Assembly (NCBI GenBank): GCA_028874215.1
Contig: JAPPLF010000101.1
Location: forward strand, 62,001 to 126,000
Direction: 5' to 3'
Length of the DNA: 64,000 bases
Source of the DNA: Acidobacteriota bacterium
Lineage (GTDB): Bacteria > Acidobacteriota > UBA6911 > RPQK01 > JAJDTT01
Below, in pieces: positions 17,646-26,324 of the stretch (positions are counted from its first letter, which is position 1; each line of letters starts with the position of its first letter). Made by a program: the position numbers and the translations under genes. The notes beneath the pieces were generated by a model. It did not search any database. It worked only from the letters and a program-made list of their open reading frames with translations, and had not been told where the DNA came from.

Positions 17646-19247
17646 CTAGTCCGGGACTTTGACCTCGAAGAGGGCTTCTCCGGCCACGTTCGCGTCGGCG
17701 ATCCGATCCTCGACTTTGATCTCCAACCGGTAATCTCCCGGATCCAGCGACTTGAGGTCGAACACCTGAGCGACCAGCACCCGGTCGGCATAGGGCACAA
17801 TTTGATTCTGTCCGGGAGCGCTCAGGATCGCCTTTCCTTTCCGATCCCAGATCCTGGCATGGATGCCCAGGTCCGGAGCCTCGCTGGCGCCGTCGACGGC
17901 GTAACCGTAGATCTCGAAATAGGTCCCCAGCGGATCACCCGGCTGAAACTCCCCGTCCATGGAAGGGTAGACTTTCCAGCCCAGCGGCGTGACGAAGGGT
18001 GCGGTGACCGTTTCCCCCTGCGCCGGGACGATGTAGTCGGCCAAGGTCACCGAGGAGAGATTCAGATTGCTGGGAACCTTCATGGGAAGACCCAGCCGAC
18101 GCTGGATCGCGCCCATACGGCCGCTCTGTTGGTCGCGGACAATGACGTTGAGTTTGTAGATCCCGGGAGAAACGGGAAGCTTTTTCTGGAAATAGACATC
18201 CCGAGCAACCCGTTCCTGTTCGCTGCGAAGATCCCGGTAGATCGATTCCTCGAACTCATGGACCATCCGGCCCCCCATTGCCGTAATGGATCCGTACAAT
18301 TCGACGGTGGCGCGGCGCGTTCCGTCAGCCAGGTCCTCATAACTCAACTGCGAACCGGGAACCACGACGGTGATCGGCACCAGGAAGGTATTCGGATTCA
18401 GCACCTGGTAGGAGTCGGTCACCTGCATGGCAAGTTCGTCGTAGGTAACCCGCGTCTGTACCGCGGTCCGGAGATCGTCGAACTTGATTTCGGGCGGTCG
18501 TTGGGCCTGGAAAAAAGTTTCCAACATCCGGAAAGGACTCGAAGAGGTCCGGTGGTGTCCCTCCCCCTCGAACCCCGTAGTTCGCATCAGATCCCTGGTG
18601 ATGAACCGCCCGGGCCGGGTTTCCGCACCGATCATTTCGTAGAACGTCCACCCGCCCGCCGGCACATTCATCAGGGCGTCCTTCTCCTCGGGACGCAGGG
18701 CCAACTGGAAGTCGCCGGTCTGGGACCGGTCCACGAACTCCAGATCGACTCCCTGGCCAATTCCCGGCATCTGGTTGTAATGCCATCTCTCATAGGGAAA
18801 GGTTCGAGTCCGCCCTCCGCCCTCGGACAAAGGCCGGAAATACATGGCGCCTGACGTATACCGCTCGCGGCTCTGGGGCTCTCCGAAAATGATGTAGATC
18901 CGGCCCCGGTCCGTTCTCCATCCGGAGACGCCGGCATAGTGGAAATGATCGTTGGCGAAGGCGATCCGCCGGTAGTGCTCTTCCTTGAACTCGTTCTCCC
19001 GTGTCGAGCGGTCCGGATCTCTCCGCCGCCAGAATTGTTCGATGAAGTTTTCCTTCTCCACGGCGGTCGTCAGATTTTGGAAAGTGCTCTTCTCCTCCTC
19101 CGCGATGATGTAGAGGACGTCCTCCTTCAACCACTTTTCAAAGGGATCGACCTTCTCTTCCTGTTGTTGGGAGATCGCATGCGGCGGGAAAACCAGGAAG
19201 GAGAGTGCGAAGGCCAGGAAACGTCTTGCTGGTTTCGCCTGAATCAT
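17646..19247 (-). CDS. GWxTD-domain secreted protein
   Basis: A signal peptide (about residues 1-26) is followed by a GWxTD domain, with the name motif GWRTD at 109-113 in DRGRIYIIFGEPQ context and the upstream QFWRRRDPD segment. The remainder of the 533 residues is beta-rich and ends with immunoglobulin-like strands (LDPGDYRLEIKVEDR). The family is common in Acidobacteriota and its function is unknown. A clear paralogue, 549 residues, lies at 43804-45453. Confidence 0.88.
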   Translation of the reverse strand: MIQAKPARRFLAFALSFLVFPPHAISQQQEEKVDPFEKWLKEDVLYIIAEEEKSTFQNLTTAVEKENFIEQFWRRRDPDRSTRENEFKEEHYRRIAFANDHFHYAGVSGWRTDRGRIYIIFGEPQSRERYTSGAMYFRPLSEGGGRTRTFPYERWHYNQMPGIGQGVDLEFVDRSQTGDFQLALRPEEKDALMNVPAGGWTFYEMIGAETRPGRFITRDLMRTTGFEGEGHHRTSSSPFRMLETFFQAQRPPEIKFDDLRTAVQTRVTYDELAMQVTDSYQVLNPNTFLVPITVVVPGSQLSYEDLADGTRRATVELYGSITAMGGRMVHEFEESIYRDLRSEQERVARDVYFQKKLPVSPGIYKLNVIVRDQQSGRMGAIQRRLGLPMKVPSNLNLSSVTLADYIVPAQGETVTAPFVTPLGWKVYPSMDGEFQPGDPLGTYFEIYGYAVDGASEAPDLGIHARIWDRKGKAILSAPGQNQIVPYADRVLVAQVFDLKSLDPGDYRLEIKVEDRIADANVAGEALFEVKVPD

Positions 19248-19296
19248 CTTGAGGTTTCCATTCTACCCCAACCGGACTCAGAGGTCTGGAGCAGAG

Positions 19297-20973
19297 TCAT
19301 TCCCGGCCCAGACCCGAAGCCAATTGCTTCAGCGCGGCTCTGGTCTCAATGATCTGCCGTTTCAGGTTCTCCTTGTGCCTGACAGCCTGGTGATCGCTTC
19401 TCTTCCCTGGTTGGGCCAGATCCTCTTCCAGCTCGTTCAGGTAGCTGCGACATAGCTCGAGGTAGTGTTCGGCCGTTGCCGGGTTGTGGAAGCCCGCACC
19501 GTTCACTCTGACGTAGACCGGCGTCGTATGGGCGACTTGGGTGTGGGCGGCATCGGTCCGGGCGGCGACCCAGATCCCACGTTGCACCGGCAACTCCATC
19601 TCGATCGAGAGCAATTCTTCACTCTGTCCCGGCTCCCCCGCAGAGACTTTCTTCAGCGTTTCGGAATGCGCTACGATTTCCAGTTGACGCAAGGGGATTT
19701 GAGACGCCTTCCCGTAGGCTTTGGCCGAGATCCTGATTGCAGTGCCCGATTCCACATCCAGCGTCGCGCCGGGAAGCCGGTCATTCACCGTAAACTCCAG
19801 CATCGGTCCGCTGGTCACGAAGGTGTGGCCTGCCTTGACGCCCTGCAGCCAGCGCTCAAACGAGAGTCCGTCGCCGGTATAGGTGTAGAACCGGGCGTCG
19901 CCGATCTGCGAACACCCCTCTTCAAGGCCGAAGCGAGGTCCTCGCCCACACCAGGGAAAGTCGGAGCCACCCAGCGCCGTAAGCCGGTATCCGAGATCCA
20001 GGAAATGGTAATAATGCTTCAACGCCAGCGGCCCTTCCTTGGGACAGAACTGCATCACCTCGAGAAAGTCGAGCTTCCCTCGCAATACGTTGAGTGTCAT
20101 TCCACGATAACCGTGAAAGGTCATCGCCTGATGGGCGAAGCCGGTAATGCCTCCCAGCTCGTGGACTTGGTCGAAAACACGGCCGTAGTCGTAGTAGTCG
20201 TCCCGAAATCGGACGAACTCTTCCGCCCCGAGCGAGATGGTGTGACCGATCTCGGGCGTCCGGGGGCCTTCCTGGCCGGACGAGAGGATAGTGTCCCCTT
20301 CGCGGTAACGGCCCCGGCTGCCCCAAGCATATTGAGAGTAGTAAGTGGCCCAAAAATCCCCCATCTGGAGAAGGTGCGCCACATGCACATCCTCTGCGGC
20401 CGCCCAGCGCAGAATAGCCGGATCGTCGCGCGGCGACCGCCGCAGGTGAATGTGATCGTCCCCCGAGTACCAGCCGCGCTGGGGCATGTCGATCCATCGC
20501 TCCAACTTGTACTCTCGGGAAAGGCGCTCGCCCGGATTGAGATCGAGCTTCACGGTTTGCGGGACGAACTCGTATCCCTTGGACAGCTTGAGCGAATACG
20601 ATCCCGGGGGCAGTTGCGCGTCGAAAGAACCGTCGACGTAGAAGGAGCCGTCGGGCTGGAGCAGATACCCTTCCGCGCGACCGTAGCGTCCGTACATGAC
20701 TGCAATGGCGGCGTCCGGGATGGGGATCGCAGATTCCGAGACCGCCAGGGCGCCCGTGACCCGGGGAGTGTTGCCGTCCGAGTCCTTCAGCAAGACCCGC
20801 ACCGGCGTGGGTTGACCGGTGCCGGCATCGAGGACCCGAACCGAAAGCGAAGCATCGCGGCTCGAGCGAGCGCAGTAAATGAGGCCGAACACGAAAAGCG
20901 CTGCACAGACGAGCCGCCGAACCGGAAGAGACATGAGACCTCGCGCGGTTTTCAACGGGACCTCCAATGCCAT
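19297..20973 (-). CDS. CehA/McbA-family PHP metallohydrolase, exported
   Basis: Residues about 19-36 form a signal or membrane segment, followed by a beta-sandwich and then a PHP-type domain with GDDHIHLRRSPRDD (His174, His176) and later GFAHQAMTFHG and LTALGGSDFPW. This matches CehA/McbA hydrolases, a group containing carbaryl and other ester/amide hydrolases, but substrate is unpredictable. The start is uncertain: ATG at 20973, TTG at 20955 (with GGAGG five bases before it) and ATG at 20934 are all in frame. Up to 558 residues. Confidence 0.82.
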   Translation of the reverse strand: MALEVPLKTARGLMSLPVRRLVCAALFVFGLIYCARSSRDASLSVRVLDAGTGQPTPVRVLLKDSDGNTPRVTGALAVSESAIPIPDAAIAVMYGRYGRAEGYLLQPDGSFYVDGSFDAQLPPGSYSLKLSKGYEFVPQTVKLDLNPGERLSREYKLERWIDMPQRGWYSGDDHIHLRRSPRDDPAILRWAAAEDVHVAHLLQMGDFWATYYSQYAWGSRGRYREGDTILSSGQEGPRTPEIGHTISLGAEEFVRFRDDYYDYGRVFDQVHELGGITGFAHQAMTFHGYRGMTLNVLRGKLDFLEVMQFCPKEGPLALKHYYHFLDLGYRLTALGGSDFPWCGRGPRFGLEEGCSQIGDARFYTYTGDGLSFERWLQGVKAGHTFVTSGPMLEFTVNDRLPGATLDVESGTAIRISAKAYGKASQIPLRQLEIVAHSETLKKVSAGEPGQSEELLSIEMELPVQRGIWVAARTDAAHTQVAHTTPVYVRVNGAGFHNPATAEHYLELCRSYLNELEEDLAQPGKRSDHQAVRHKENLKRQIIETRAALKQLASGLGRE

Positions 20974-21028
20974 CGTTGGGCCATCGTCAGACTACCTCGT
21001 TCCTCCTTATTGTGATCCGTTTGTCAAC

Positions 21029-21739
21029 TTAAGGACCGGTCCGGTTTTGGCGTCCATGTACGATCCACTGGGGAAGGTGCAGAATCAGATCGTTCATGAC
21101 CCGCTCCGTGTTTTCCACATAGATCTGTACCTTGCCCTCATAGGCCTCACCACCTTCATCACCAACCAGATCCGTAACCCCGCGCAAAATGAGACATCGG
21201 ACCCGGTTTCGGTTGGCCACCCAGGCGATTGCGCCCGATTCCCAGTCTCCCGCCACTGCGGCGTATTTGGACTTCAAGTCTGGAATATTTTCCGGCATGA
21301 GATCCCGATCTGCGGATACCAGAACGTTTCTCAACACGGGATGGGGATAGGGTTCGCTCAACCACGAAAGATCGATCTCCGTCGAATAGTCTCGGATCGC
21401 TTCCTCCGCATCCACCATCTGCTCGACAATGTCATAGACGACCGTCCGCTCGACCAGCACGACGGTGTTCTTTTCAACTTCCCCTTCAAACCCGCCACAG
21501 GTGCCCAGATTCACGATCAGATTTGGAGACCAACGGTCGATCACGTATTGCGCAGATGACGCCGCAGAAATCTTGCCCCATCCACCGTGAAAAAAGATGA
21601 CGGACTGCCGGTCATCTCCAAGGTCAAGGTCCGTCTTAAACCATTCGCCAAAAGGAGATGCTTGGGGGACAGCCTCGGGGAGTATTCTCCTGACGGCTTT
21701 CCATTCAATATTGGCTGAGATGATCACAAGAACGGTCAC
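21029..21739 (-). CDS. MTA/SAH nucleosidase-like protein (PNP/UDP superfamily)
   Basis: A GTG at 21739 with AAGGAG eight bases upstream gives a 236-residue protein, VTVLVIISANIEWKAVRR at its start. A longer frame from 22198 lies antisense to the toxin-antitoxin genes and is not credible upstream of 21739. The nucleosidase fold is shown by VNLGTCGGFEG, DWESGAIAWVA (ribose-binding Glu) and RGVTDLVGDE (Asp predicted to protonate the base). It likely cleaves a purine nucleoside such as methylthioadenosine or S-adenosylhomocysteine; exact substrate is not certain. Confidence 0.8.
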   Translation of the reverse strand: MTVLVIISANIEWKAVRRILPEAVPQASPFGEWFKTDLDLGDDRQSVIFFHGGWGKISAASSAQYVIDRWSPNLIVNLGTCGGFEGEVEKNTVVLVERTVVYDIVEQMVDAEEAIRDYSTEIDLSWLSEPYPHPVLRNVLVSADRDLMPENIPDLKSKYAAVAGDWESGAIAWVANRNRVRCLILRGVTDLVGDEGGEAYEGKVQIYVENTERVMNDLILHLPQWIVHGRQNRTGP

Positions 21740-21799
21740 GGGAAGCTCCTTGCTGTATTTTCGGAACAACCTTGAAATTCTGACTATATCAGGCGGGTT

Positions 21800-21814
21800 A
21801 GAAGGGGACAGTCC
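21800..21814. repeat. AGAAGGGGACAGTCC direct repeat, left copy
   Basis: The 15-mer AGAAGGGGACAGTCC here is identical to 22496-22510, so the two copies enclose the RelB/YafQ-type pair. A 14-base inverted copy occurs at 52506-52519. The core GGACAGTCC can form a small hairpin and is related to the GGGGGACA hairpins elsewhere in the window. Confidence 0.6.
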
Positions 21815-21859
21815 TATTCTCACGCACGCACGCGCAGCAATCGTTCGCCGGCGTCCTTC

Positions 21860-21889
21860 TTGACAGGAAGAGATTCTTGTAGCTACATT
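21860..21889 (+). promoter_or_regulatory. Candidate promoter and operator of the RelB/YafQ-type operon
   Basis: TTGACA at 21860-21865 is a perfect -35 box. A -10 candidate TACATT lies at 21884-21889, spacing 18. It overlaps the perfect 10-bp palindrome TGTAGCTACA at 21878-21887, and AGCTAC is repeated at 21892-21897. RelB-type antitoxins bind palindromic operators over their own promoter, so this is the likely autoregulatory site. Confidence 0.5.
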
Positions 21890-21917
21890 GAAGCTACCCG
21901 ATAGAAGGGAATCGAAG

Positions 21918-22175
21918 ATGAGTTCAGACACCGTTGTACGCGCTCGAATCGACAGCAACACCAAATCACGTGCGACCGAGGCGCTACGGGCTATGGGCTT
22001 GACCGTCTCGGATGCTATTCGGCTCCTGTTGTTGCGGGTGGCGGACGAGAAGCGACTGCCCTTCGCCATCCAAGTCCCCAATTCGACGACCCTCAAGGCC
22101 ATGAAGGAATTGGACGTCGGCAAGGGCCAACGTTTCGACAGCGCCAAGGAACTATTCCGAGATCTCGACATCTGA
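21918..22175 (+). CDS. RelB/DinJ-family antitoxin
   Basis: The 85-residue protein begins MSSDTVVRARIDSNTKSRA and continues ALRAMGLTVSDAIRLLLLRVADEKRLPF, the ribbon-helix-helix pattern of RelB/DinJ antitoxins. The C-terminal segment (SAKELFRDLDI) would bind and neutralise the toxin. ATG 21918 is preferred over an in-frame ATG at 21888 because it fits family length and has a GAAG-type site upstream. The toxin gene starts one base after the stop. Flanking 15-bp direct repeats suggest recent acquisition. Confidence 0.9.
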   Translation: MSSDTVVRARIDSNTKSRATEALRAMGLTVSDAIRLLLLRVADEKRLPFAIQVPNSTTLKAMKELDVGKGQRFDSAKELFRDLDI

Positions 22176-22176
22176 C

Positions 22177-22449
22177 ATGTTGATCCCGGTTCGCTCATCG
22201 CAGTTCAAACGCGATGTGCGAAGAGCCAAGGCGCGAGGCAAGGACTTGGCGAAGCTACGGTCGTTGCTGTCCTCGTTGATCAAGCAGGAACCTTTGTCCG
22301 CGCGGCACCGCGTCCATCCGTTACGGGGAATTTGGAAAGGTTACCGCGAGGCGCATCTCGAACCGGACTGGCTCGTGATTTGCCGTGTTGAGGGCGGCGA
22401 ATTGCACTTGGTCCGTACCGGGACCCACTCCGATCTCTTTAGGGAGTAG
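22177..22449 (+). CDS. YafQ-family mRNA interferase toxin
   Basis: The 90-residue protein has the YafQ/RelE-fold signature: SQFKRDVRRAKARGKDL at the N-terminus, HPLRGIWKGYREAHLEPDWLVICRV in the core and GTHSDLF at the C-terminus. The histidines and aspartate used for ribosome-dependent mRNA cleavage in YafQ have counterparts here (the His in HPLRG, EAHLEPDW and GTHSDLF). It directly follows its antitoxin, in the usual order for dinJ-yafQ. Confidence 0.9.
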   Translation: MLIPVRSSQFKRDVRRAKARGKDLAKLRSLLSSLIKQEPLSARHRVHPLRGIWKGYREAHLEPDWLVICRVEGGELHLVRTGTHSDLFRE

Positions 22450-22493
22450 TGCGGACTTCTCGAAAACCTCCGTTTGGATTGGGCAAGCGCTCG

Positions 22494-22557
22494 CCAGAAG
22501 GGGACAGTCCCGATTTCGGTCGCAGGGGGGGACTATTCAGTTCCCTGCTGCTTCTGG
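22494..22557. repeat. Compound hairpin repeat with CCAGAAG/CTTCTGG arms
   Basis: Outer arms CCAGAAG (22494-22500) and CTTCTGG (22551-22557) enclose two smaller inverted repeats: GGGACAGTCCC next to the left arm, and CAGGG with CCCTG (22522-22546) on the right. It contains the right copy of the AGAAGGGGACAGTCC direct repeat. The element fills most of the gap between the toxin gene and the M81 peptidase gene and resembles REP-type intergenic units. Confidence 0.6.
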
Positions 22558-22634
22558 TTTACTTGCTCCGGGGGTTGGACAACCATCGCTCTCAGACGTC
22601 CGGTCCTCGTACCTGCCGGAGCGAATCTTGAAGT

Positions 22635-24149
22635 ATGAGCCAATCGTCTCGAATCGCCCTCGGCACAATCTTCACCGAGTCCAATCACCTCGTCGGCACG
22701 TTCACCGATTTGGCCTGCTTCAATAGAACAGAGCTGCGCCGGGGACAACAGGTCTTGGAGTCGACGGACGGAGTCGTCGGGGGAATCCTGGCCGGATTGA
22801 GGGAACGTGGCGCCGAAATCGTGCCGCTGCTGGTGGCCACCGCCGTCCCGGGGGGCATCCTGAGCCGGGAGTGCTACCTCAAGCTGAAAACGGAGCTGCT
22901 GCAAAGATTGCGGGATTCCACGCCGGTCGACGGAGTGCTACTCCCCTTGCACGGCGGCGCTGCGGTCGAAGAGATCGGGGACCTGGAAGGGGATCTGCTG
23001 GAGGCCGTGCGTAACGTCGTGGGACCGGAGATTCCCATCGTCGGGACGCTCGATCTGCACGCCCACGTCAGCGAGAAGATGGTCGAATGCACCGAGGCCC
23101 TCCTGGCCTGGGAAACCTATCCCCACCGCGACACCTACTCCACCGGAGTCCGCGGCGTCCGGATGCTGCTCGACATCTTGGACGGGAGGGTTCGGCCGGC
23201 CATGGCAATGGCCAAGGTGCCGGTCATCGTGGGCGGGATCATGGGCTCCACGGAAGGTTCGGCTCCCTTCGCCGAGGTGATGCGCTTCGCCAAGGCCATG
23301 GAGCGGCAACCCGGCGTCCTCTCCACAAGCACGTTCCTGGTTCAGCCTTATCTTGATCTTCCCGGGATGGGGGGAGGCGGCCTGGTCATCACCGACGGCG
23401 ACCTCTCCATGGCCGCCGAGTTGGCCACACAGATCGCGGAGATGTACTGGGAGCGCAGATTCGATCTGGAACCTCAAGTCCGGACTCCGAGTGAGGCGAT
23501 CGCCCATGGCTTGGAGTTGGAGGGAGGGCCCATCCTGCTGCTGGAAACCGCGGATTCCGTCGGAGGAGGCGCCGCCGGGGACAGCGTGGCCACGTTGCGC
23601 GCGCTGTTGGAGAACCCGGTTTCGGTGCCCGCCCTGGTGCCCGTCGTCGATCCGGAAGCCGCAGCCAAGTGCCACCGGGCAGGAGCCGGCTCGGAAATCG
23701 ATCTGACTCTGGGTCACAAGGTGGATCCGCGCTGGGGGCGGCCCATCCCGGTGACCGGACGGATCGAGCGGCTGACCGACGGAAAATTCGTCTATTCGGG
23801 CGGCATCTGGGGAGGCCAGGTCGCCGAAATGGGTCCTTCGGTGCGGTTCCGGATCGGCTCGGTGGAAGTGCTGATCTGCACCTACCCCACCTACGATTGG
23901 GCGGACGAGCAATACCGGTCGGTGGGTATGGATTCGCGCAGCGCCAAGTTCATCGTGGTCAAGAATCCCATGAACTACCGTGTCGGCTATGAGGGAAAGT
24001 TCACGGAGGCGCTGGTGCTGGATACGCCGGGACCGACTCCGGCGGTCTTGCGTCACGTTCGATTCAAGGAACTCATGGGCCCGTATTTCCCGGCGCAGGA
24101 GGGGATTCCCGGGCTTCGGCCGGTTGTCCTCCGCCGGGAGCCACGGTGA
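22635..24149 (+). CDS. M81-family metallopeptidase (MlrC-like)
   Basis: The 504-residue product matches the M81 family, named for microcystinase C. Visible motifs are GTIFTESNHLVGTF at the start (Glu15, His18), DGVLLPLHGGA, IVGTLDLHAHVS and WETYPHRDTYSTGVR, which together carry predicted metal ligands, and a C-terminal domain beginning near YPTYDWADEQYRS. No signal peptide is present. Only some members degrade microcystin-type peptides; most act on unknown amide substrates. The downstream Gfo/Idh/MocA gene is about 100 bp away, separated by a hairpin repeat. Confidence 0.9.
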   Translation: MSQSSRIALGTIFTESNHLVGTFTDLACFNRTELRRGQQVLESTDGVVGGILAGLRERGAEIVPLLVATAVPGGILSRECYLKLKTELLQRLRDSTPVDGVLLPLHGGAAVEEIGDLEGDLLEAVRNVVGPEIPIVGTLDLHAHVSEKMVECTEALLAWETYPHRDTYSTGVRGVRMLLDILDGRVRPAMAMAKVPVIVGGIMGSTEGSAPFAEVMRFAKAMERQPGVLSTSTFLVQPYLDLPGMGGGGLVITDGDLSMAAELATQIAEMYWERRFDLEPQVRTPSEAIAHGLELEGGPILLLETADSVGGGAAGDSVATLRALLENPVSVPALVPVVDPEAAAKCHRAGAGSEIDLTLGHKVDPRWGRPIPVTGRIERLTDGKFVYSGGIWGGQVAEMGPSVRFRIGSVEVLICTYPTYDWADEQYRSVGMDSRSAKFIVVKNPMNYRVGYEGKFTEALVLDTPGPTPAVLRHVRFKELMGPYFPAQEGIPGLRPVVLRREPR

Positions 24150-24233
24150 GGAGGAGCGGCGGTTTCCTAACCGCCGAACTCCGATGGGGCAACTCGGCGA
24201 CGAAGACCGGGCGATTGGAAATCGCCCCTCCTG
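24150..24233. repeat. Paired-hairpin intergenic repeat (copy D)
   Basis: A left hairpin CGGCGGTTTCCTAACCGCCG (24157-24176; 8-bp stem, loop TCCT) and a right hairpin GGGCGATTGGAAATCGCCC (24209-24227; 8-bp stem, loop GGA) are separated by 32 bp. AGGAG and CTCCT flank the pair. Both hairpins recur together in a three-copy array at 56842-57088, and the left one alone at 30810. Confidence 0.9.
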
Positions 24234-24248
24234 GAAAGGCACACGAAA

Positions 24249-25334
24249 ATGGCATTAGAGACAGCACCATCGGTCCGGGTGGGATTCATCGGGGCGGGAA
24301 ACTGGGCGCAGACCAATCACATGCCTGTCCTGCAGGCCCGAGACGACGTGGTGTTGGGGGGTGTCGCCACACCCACCAAGGAATCGCGGGACCTGGCGGT
24401 GCGACGATTCGGCTTTCCCTACGCCACGGACGACTACCGGGAACTGCTGGAACAGCCCATCGACGCGGTGGTGATCGCCTCGCCGCACGGATTCCACTAC
24501 GAGCAATCCAAGGCCAGTTTGGAGTCGGGCCGTCACGTCCTCGTGGAGAAGCCCATGGCGCTACGGGCCGCGGAGGCCTGGGACCTGGTGGAGACGGCAA
24601 ACGCGCGCGGGTTGGTGCTCTCCATCCCCACCGGCTGGCACTACGTCCGCATGGTGGCCGCCGCCAAGGAAAAGATGGATCAGGGGGCGGTCGGCGAAGT
24701 TGAGTACATCGTGTGCCACATGGGCTCGGCCCTGCGGGCGCTCTACATGGGACAGAAATGGCCCTATCCCATGGAGGACATCCCCGACCCGGAAACCTTC
24801 TACAGCGACCCCGATCTCGCCGGCGGCGGGCAGGGATACTCCCAGTTGTCTCACAGCGTGGCGCTCCTGTTCTGGCTCACCGGTCTGCGAGGCAGCGAGG
24901 TGTTCGCCTACATGAGCGGAGCCGGCGCTCCGGTCGAGATGTACGACGCCATCGTGGCCAAGTTCGACAACGGCTCCATCGGCACCATTTCCGCCGCCGG
25001 TACCCAACCCTCCAGCAAGCCCAAGCACGAGATGGACATCCGCATCTACGGCAGCGAGGGGGAGCTAAGTCTCGATCTGTTTCATGAGCACCTGACCATC
25101 CACCGCAACGACGGCGGAAGTTTCGAGCTGGAGGTCGAGCCGGGGGAGGGAGACTACGCCTGCGACGGCCCGCCCAACCGGTTCATCGATCTGATTCTGG
25201 GCCGGAGCCGGGAGAACTGGTCGCCAGGAGAGATCTCCGCGCGCACCATCGAGCTGCTGGAGGCCGCCTACCGGTCGGCGGCCGGCGGCCGTTCGGAACG
25301 AGTGGTCCTCGACGCATCCAGGGGTTCACCCTGA
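24249..25334 (+). CDS. Gfo/Idh/MocA-family oxidoreductase
   Basis: The 361-residue protein has the N-terminal NAD(P)-binding fold (VGFIGAGNWAQTNHMPVL), the SPHGFHYEQSKASLESGRHVLVEKPMA segment with the conserved EKP lysine, and the C-terminal sheet domain (YSQLSHSVALLFWLTG, with the family His). Members oxidise or isomerise sugars, inositols or related compounds. No substrate-specific neighbour is present. It follows the M81 gene on the same strand after a hairpin repeat. Confidence 0.9.
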   Translation: MALETAPSVRVGFIGAGNWAQTNHMPVLQARDDVVLGGVATPTKESRDLAVRRFGFPYATDDYRELLEQPIDAVVIASPHGFHYEQSKASLESGRHVLVEKPMALRAAEAWDLVETANARGLVLSIPTGWHYVRMVAAAKEKMDQGAVGEVEYIVCHMGSALRALYMGQKWPYPMEDIPDPETFYSDPDLAGGGQGYSQLSHSVALLFWLTGLRGSEVFAYMSGAGAPVEMYDAIVAKFDNGSIGTISAAGTQPSSKPKHEMDIRIYGSEGELSLDLFHEHLTIHRNDGGSFELEVEPGEGDYACDGPPNRFIDLILGRSRENWSPGEISARTIELLEAAYRSAAGGRSERVVLDASRGSP

Positions 25335-25392
25335 TCGTGTCGAGACCGCGATACGAGGCCCGGAATTTTGCGATCGGGGCCGGTGCAACGGA

Positions 25393-25776
25393 TCACAACA
25401 CGCTTGCGACATCCGCCCGCGCAAAATCCGCTCCAACAAACAACAAGGGACAGTCGTACGTCTTCGCGACTGCATACGCGAAACAGTCGCCAAAGTTCAG
25501 ACCGGCGGGATTCATTCCTTTACCCCATTTCGCGTAGGCATCAGCCACCTGCCGCGCCACCGGCAGCGAGACCGTTGCAGTCTCCACGCCGAGTCCATCG
25601 ATAAGCCCGGCCATTTCCACTCCGAGGCCCCGCCGCTCGGCAACGATCAGTGCTTCGGCTACCGTTGCAGCGGAAATCATGATCCGGTCGTTTGTCGACA
25701 AGGCCTCTGTGCAGGCCGGCGCCTCCGGTTCGTTCAGCAGGATCGCCATCAGGGCCGATGTATCGACTGCGATCAT
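25393..25776 (-). CDS. vapC: VapC-family PIN-domain toxin
   Basis: The 127-residue PIN-domain protein carries the acidic metal site Asp5 (MIAVDTSAL), Glu41 (ATVAEALIV), Asp97 (NFGDCFAYAVAK) and Asp117 (FVGADFARAD). VapC toxins are Mg2+-dependent RNases, often cutting tRNA or rRNA. Its start overlaps the antitoxin stop by four bases, giving the classic antitoxin-toxin order on the minus strand. It converges on the Gfo/Idh/MocA gene. Confidence 0.92.
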   Translation of the reverse strand: MIAVDTSALMAILLNEPEAPACTEALSTNDRIMISAATVAEALIVAERRGLGVEMAGLIDGLGVETATVSLPVARQVADAYAKWGKGMNPAGLNFGDCFAYAVAKTYDCPLLFVGADFARADVASVL

Positions 25777-26036
25777 TTCGGCAGGCCGTTCTCGTCGTAG
25801 AGAAAATCCTGACTGCGGGCTGCGCTCGCGCCATCGGTTCGTTTACTCGCAACGGCGGCCTGAATCGCACCAATCACCTTGCGCCGCCCCTTGGCATCGG
25901 GCCGCCGCAGCACCGGCACCAGCATGACCGTCGCATGGCCATGACGGGTAAGCACCACTTCGTCGCCCGCCTCTGCACGGCGGACAAGTTCAGTCAATTG
26001 CCCTTTCGCTTCGGTGACGGAAATCCGCATCGGCAT
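25773..26036 (-). CDS. Phd/YefM-type antitoxin partner of VapC
   Basis: About 87 residues with the Phd/YefM fold: RISVTEAKGQLTELVRRAEAGDEVVLTRHGHATVMLVPV. The C-terminal half, which would wrap the toxin, is basic and ends DFLYDENGLPK. Starts at 26042 (TTG), 26036 (ATG) and 26030 (ATG) are in frame; 26036 is chosen for the first ATG, without a clear ribosome-binding site. The next 280 bp upstream hold no recognisable gene. Confidence 0.88.
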   Translation of the reverse strand: MPMRISVTEAKGQLTELVRRAEAGDEVVLTRHGHATVMLVPVLRRPDAKGRRKVIGAIQAAVASKRTDGASAARSQDFLYDENGLPK

Positions 26037-26324
26037 GCTCAAATATGGACTATTGGATGGTCCATTTCAAGGAGGCCGGCGCGCGAAGGCTGCTCGGACG
26101 GATGACCCCGGATCGTCCTGCACCAGATGCGGCGTTTCTGGATCACCAACATCCCCCTAGGCTATCTTCCGCGGATCCTCACTGGGCCCATCCCGGGAAA
26201 GTATCTCCTTGTTGAGTCAATGAAAGGAATTCAGGACGATTATTAGTATGTAAATTCGAGAACTTGCAGCCACCAGCGGTACCCCGTAGAATTTGTTCAC
26301 TGCGCGATAATCAGGACTTGTTCG

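Noticed and set aside
21740-22198. N-terminal extension of the nucleosidase-like frame
   Set aside because: It is antisense to the antitoxin gene and has atypical Ser/Arg-rich composition; a GTG at 21739 with AAGGAG is a much better start.
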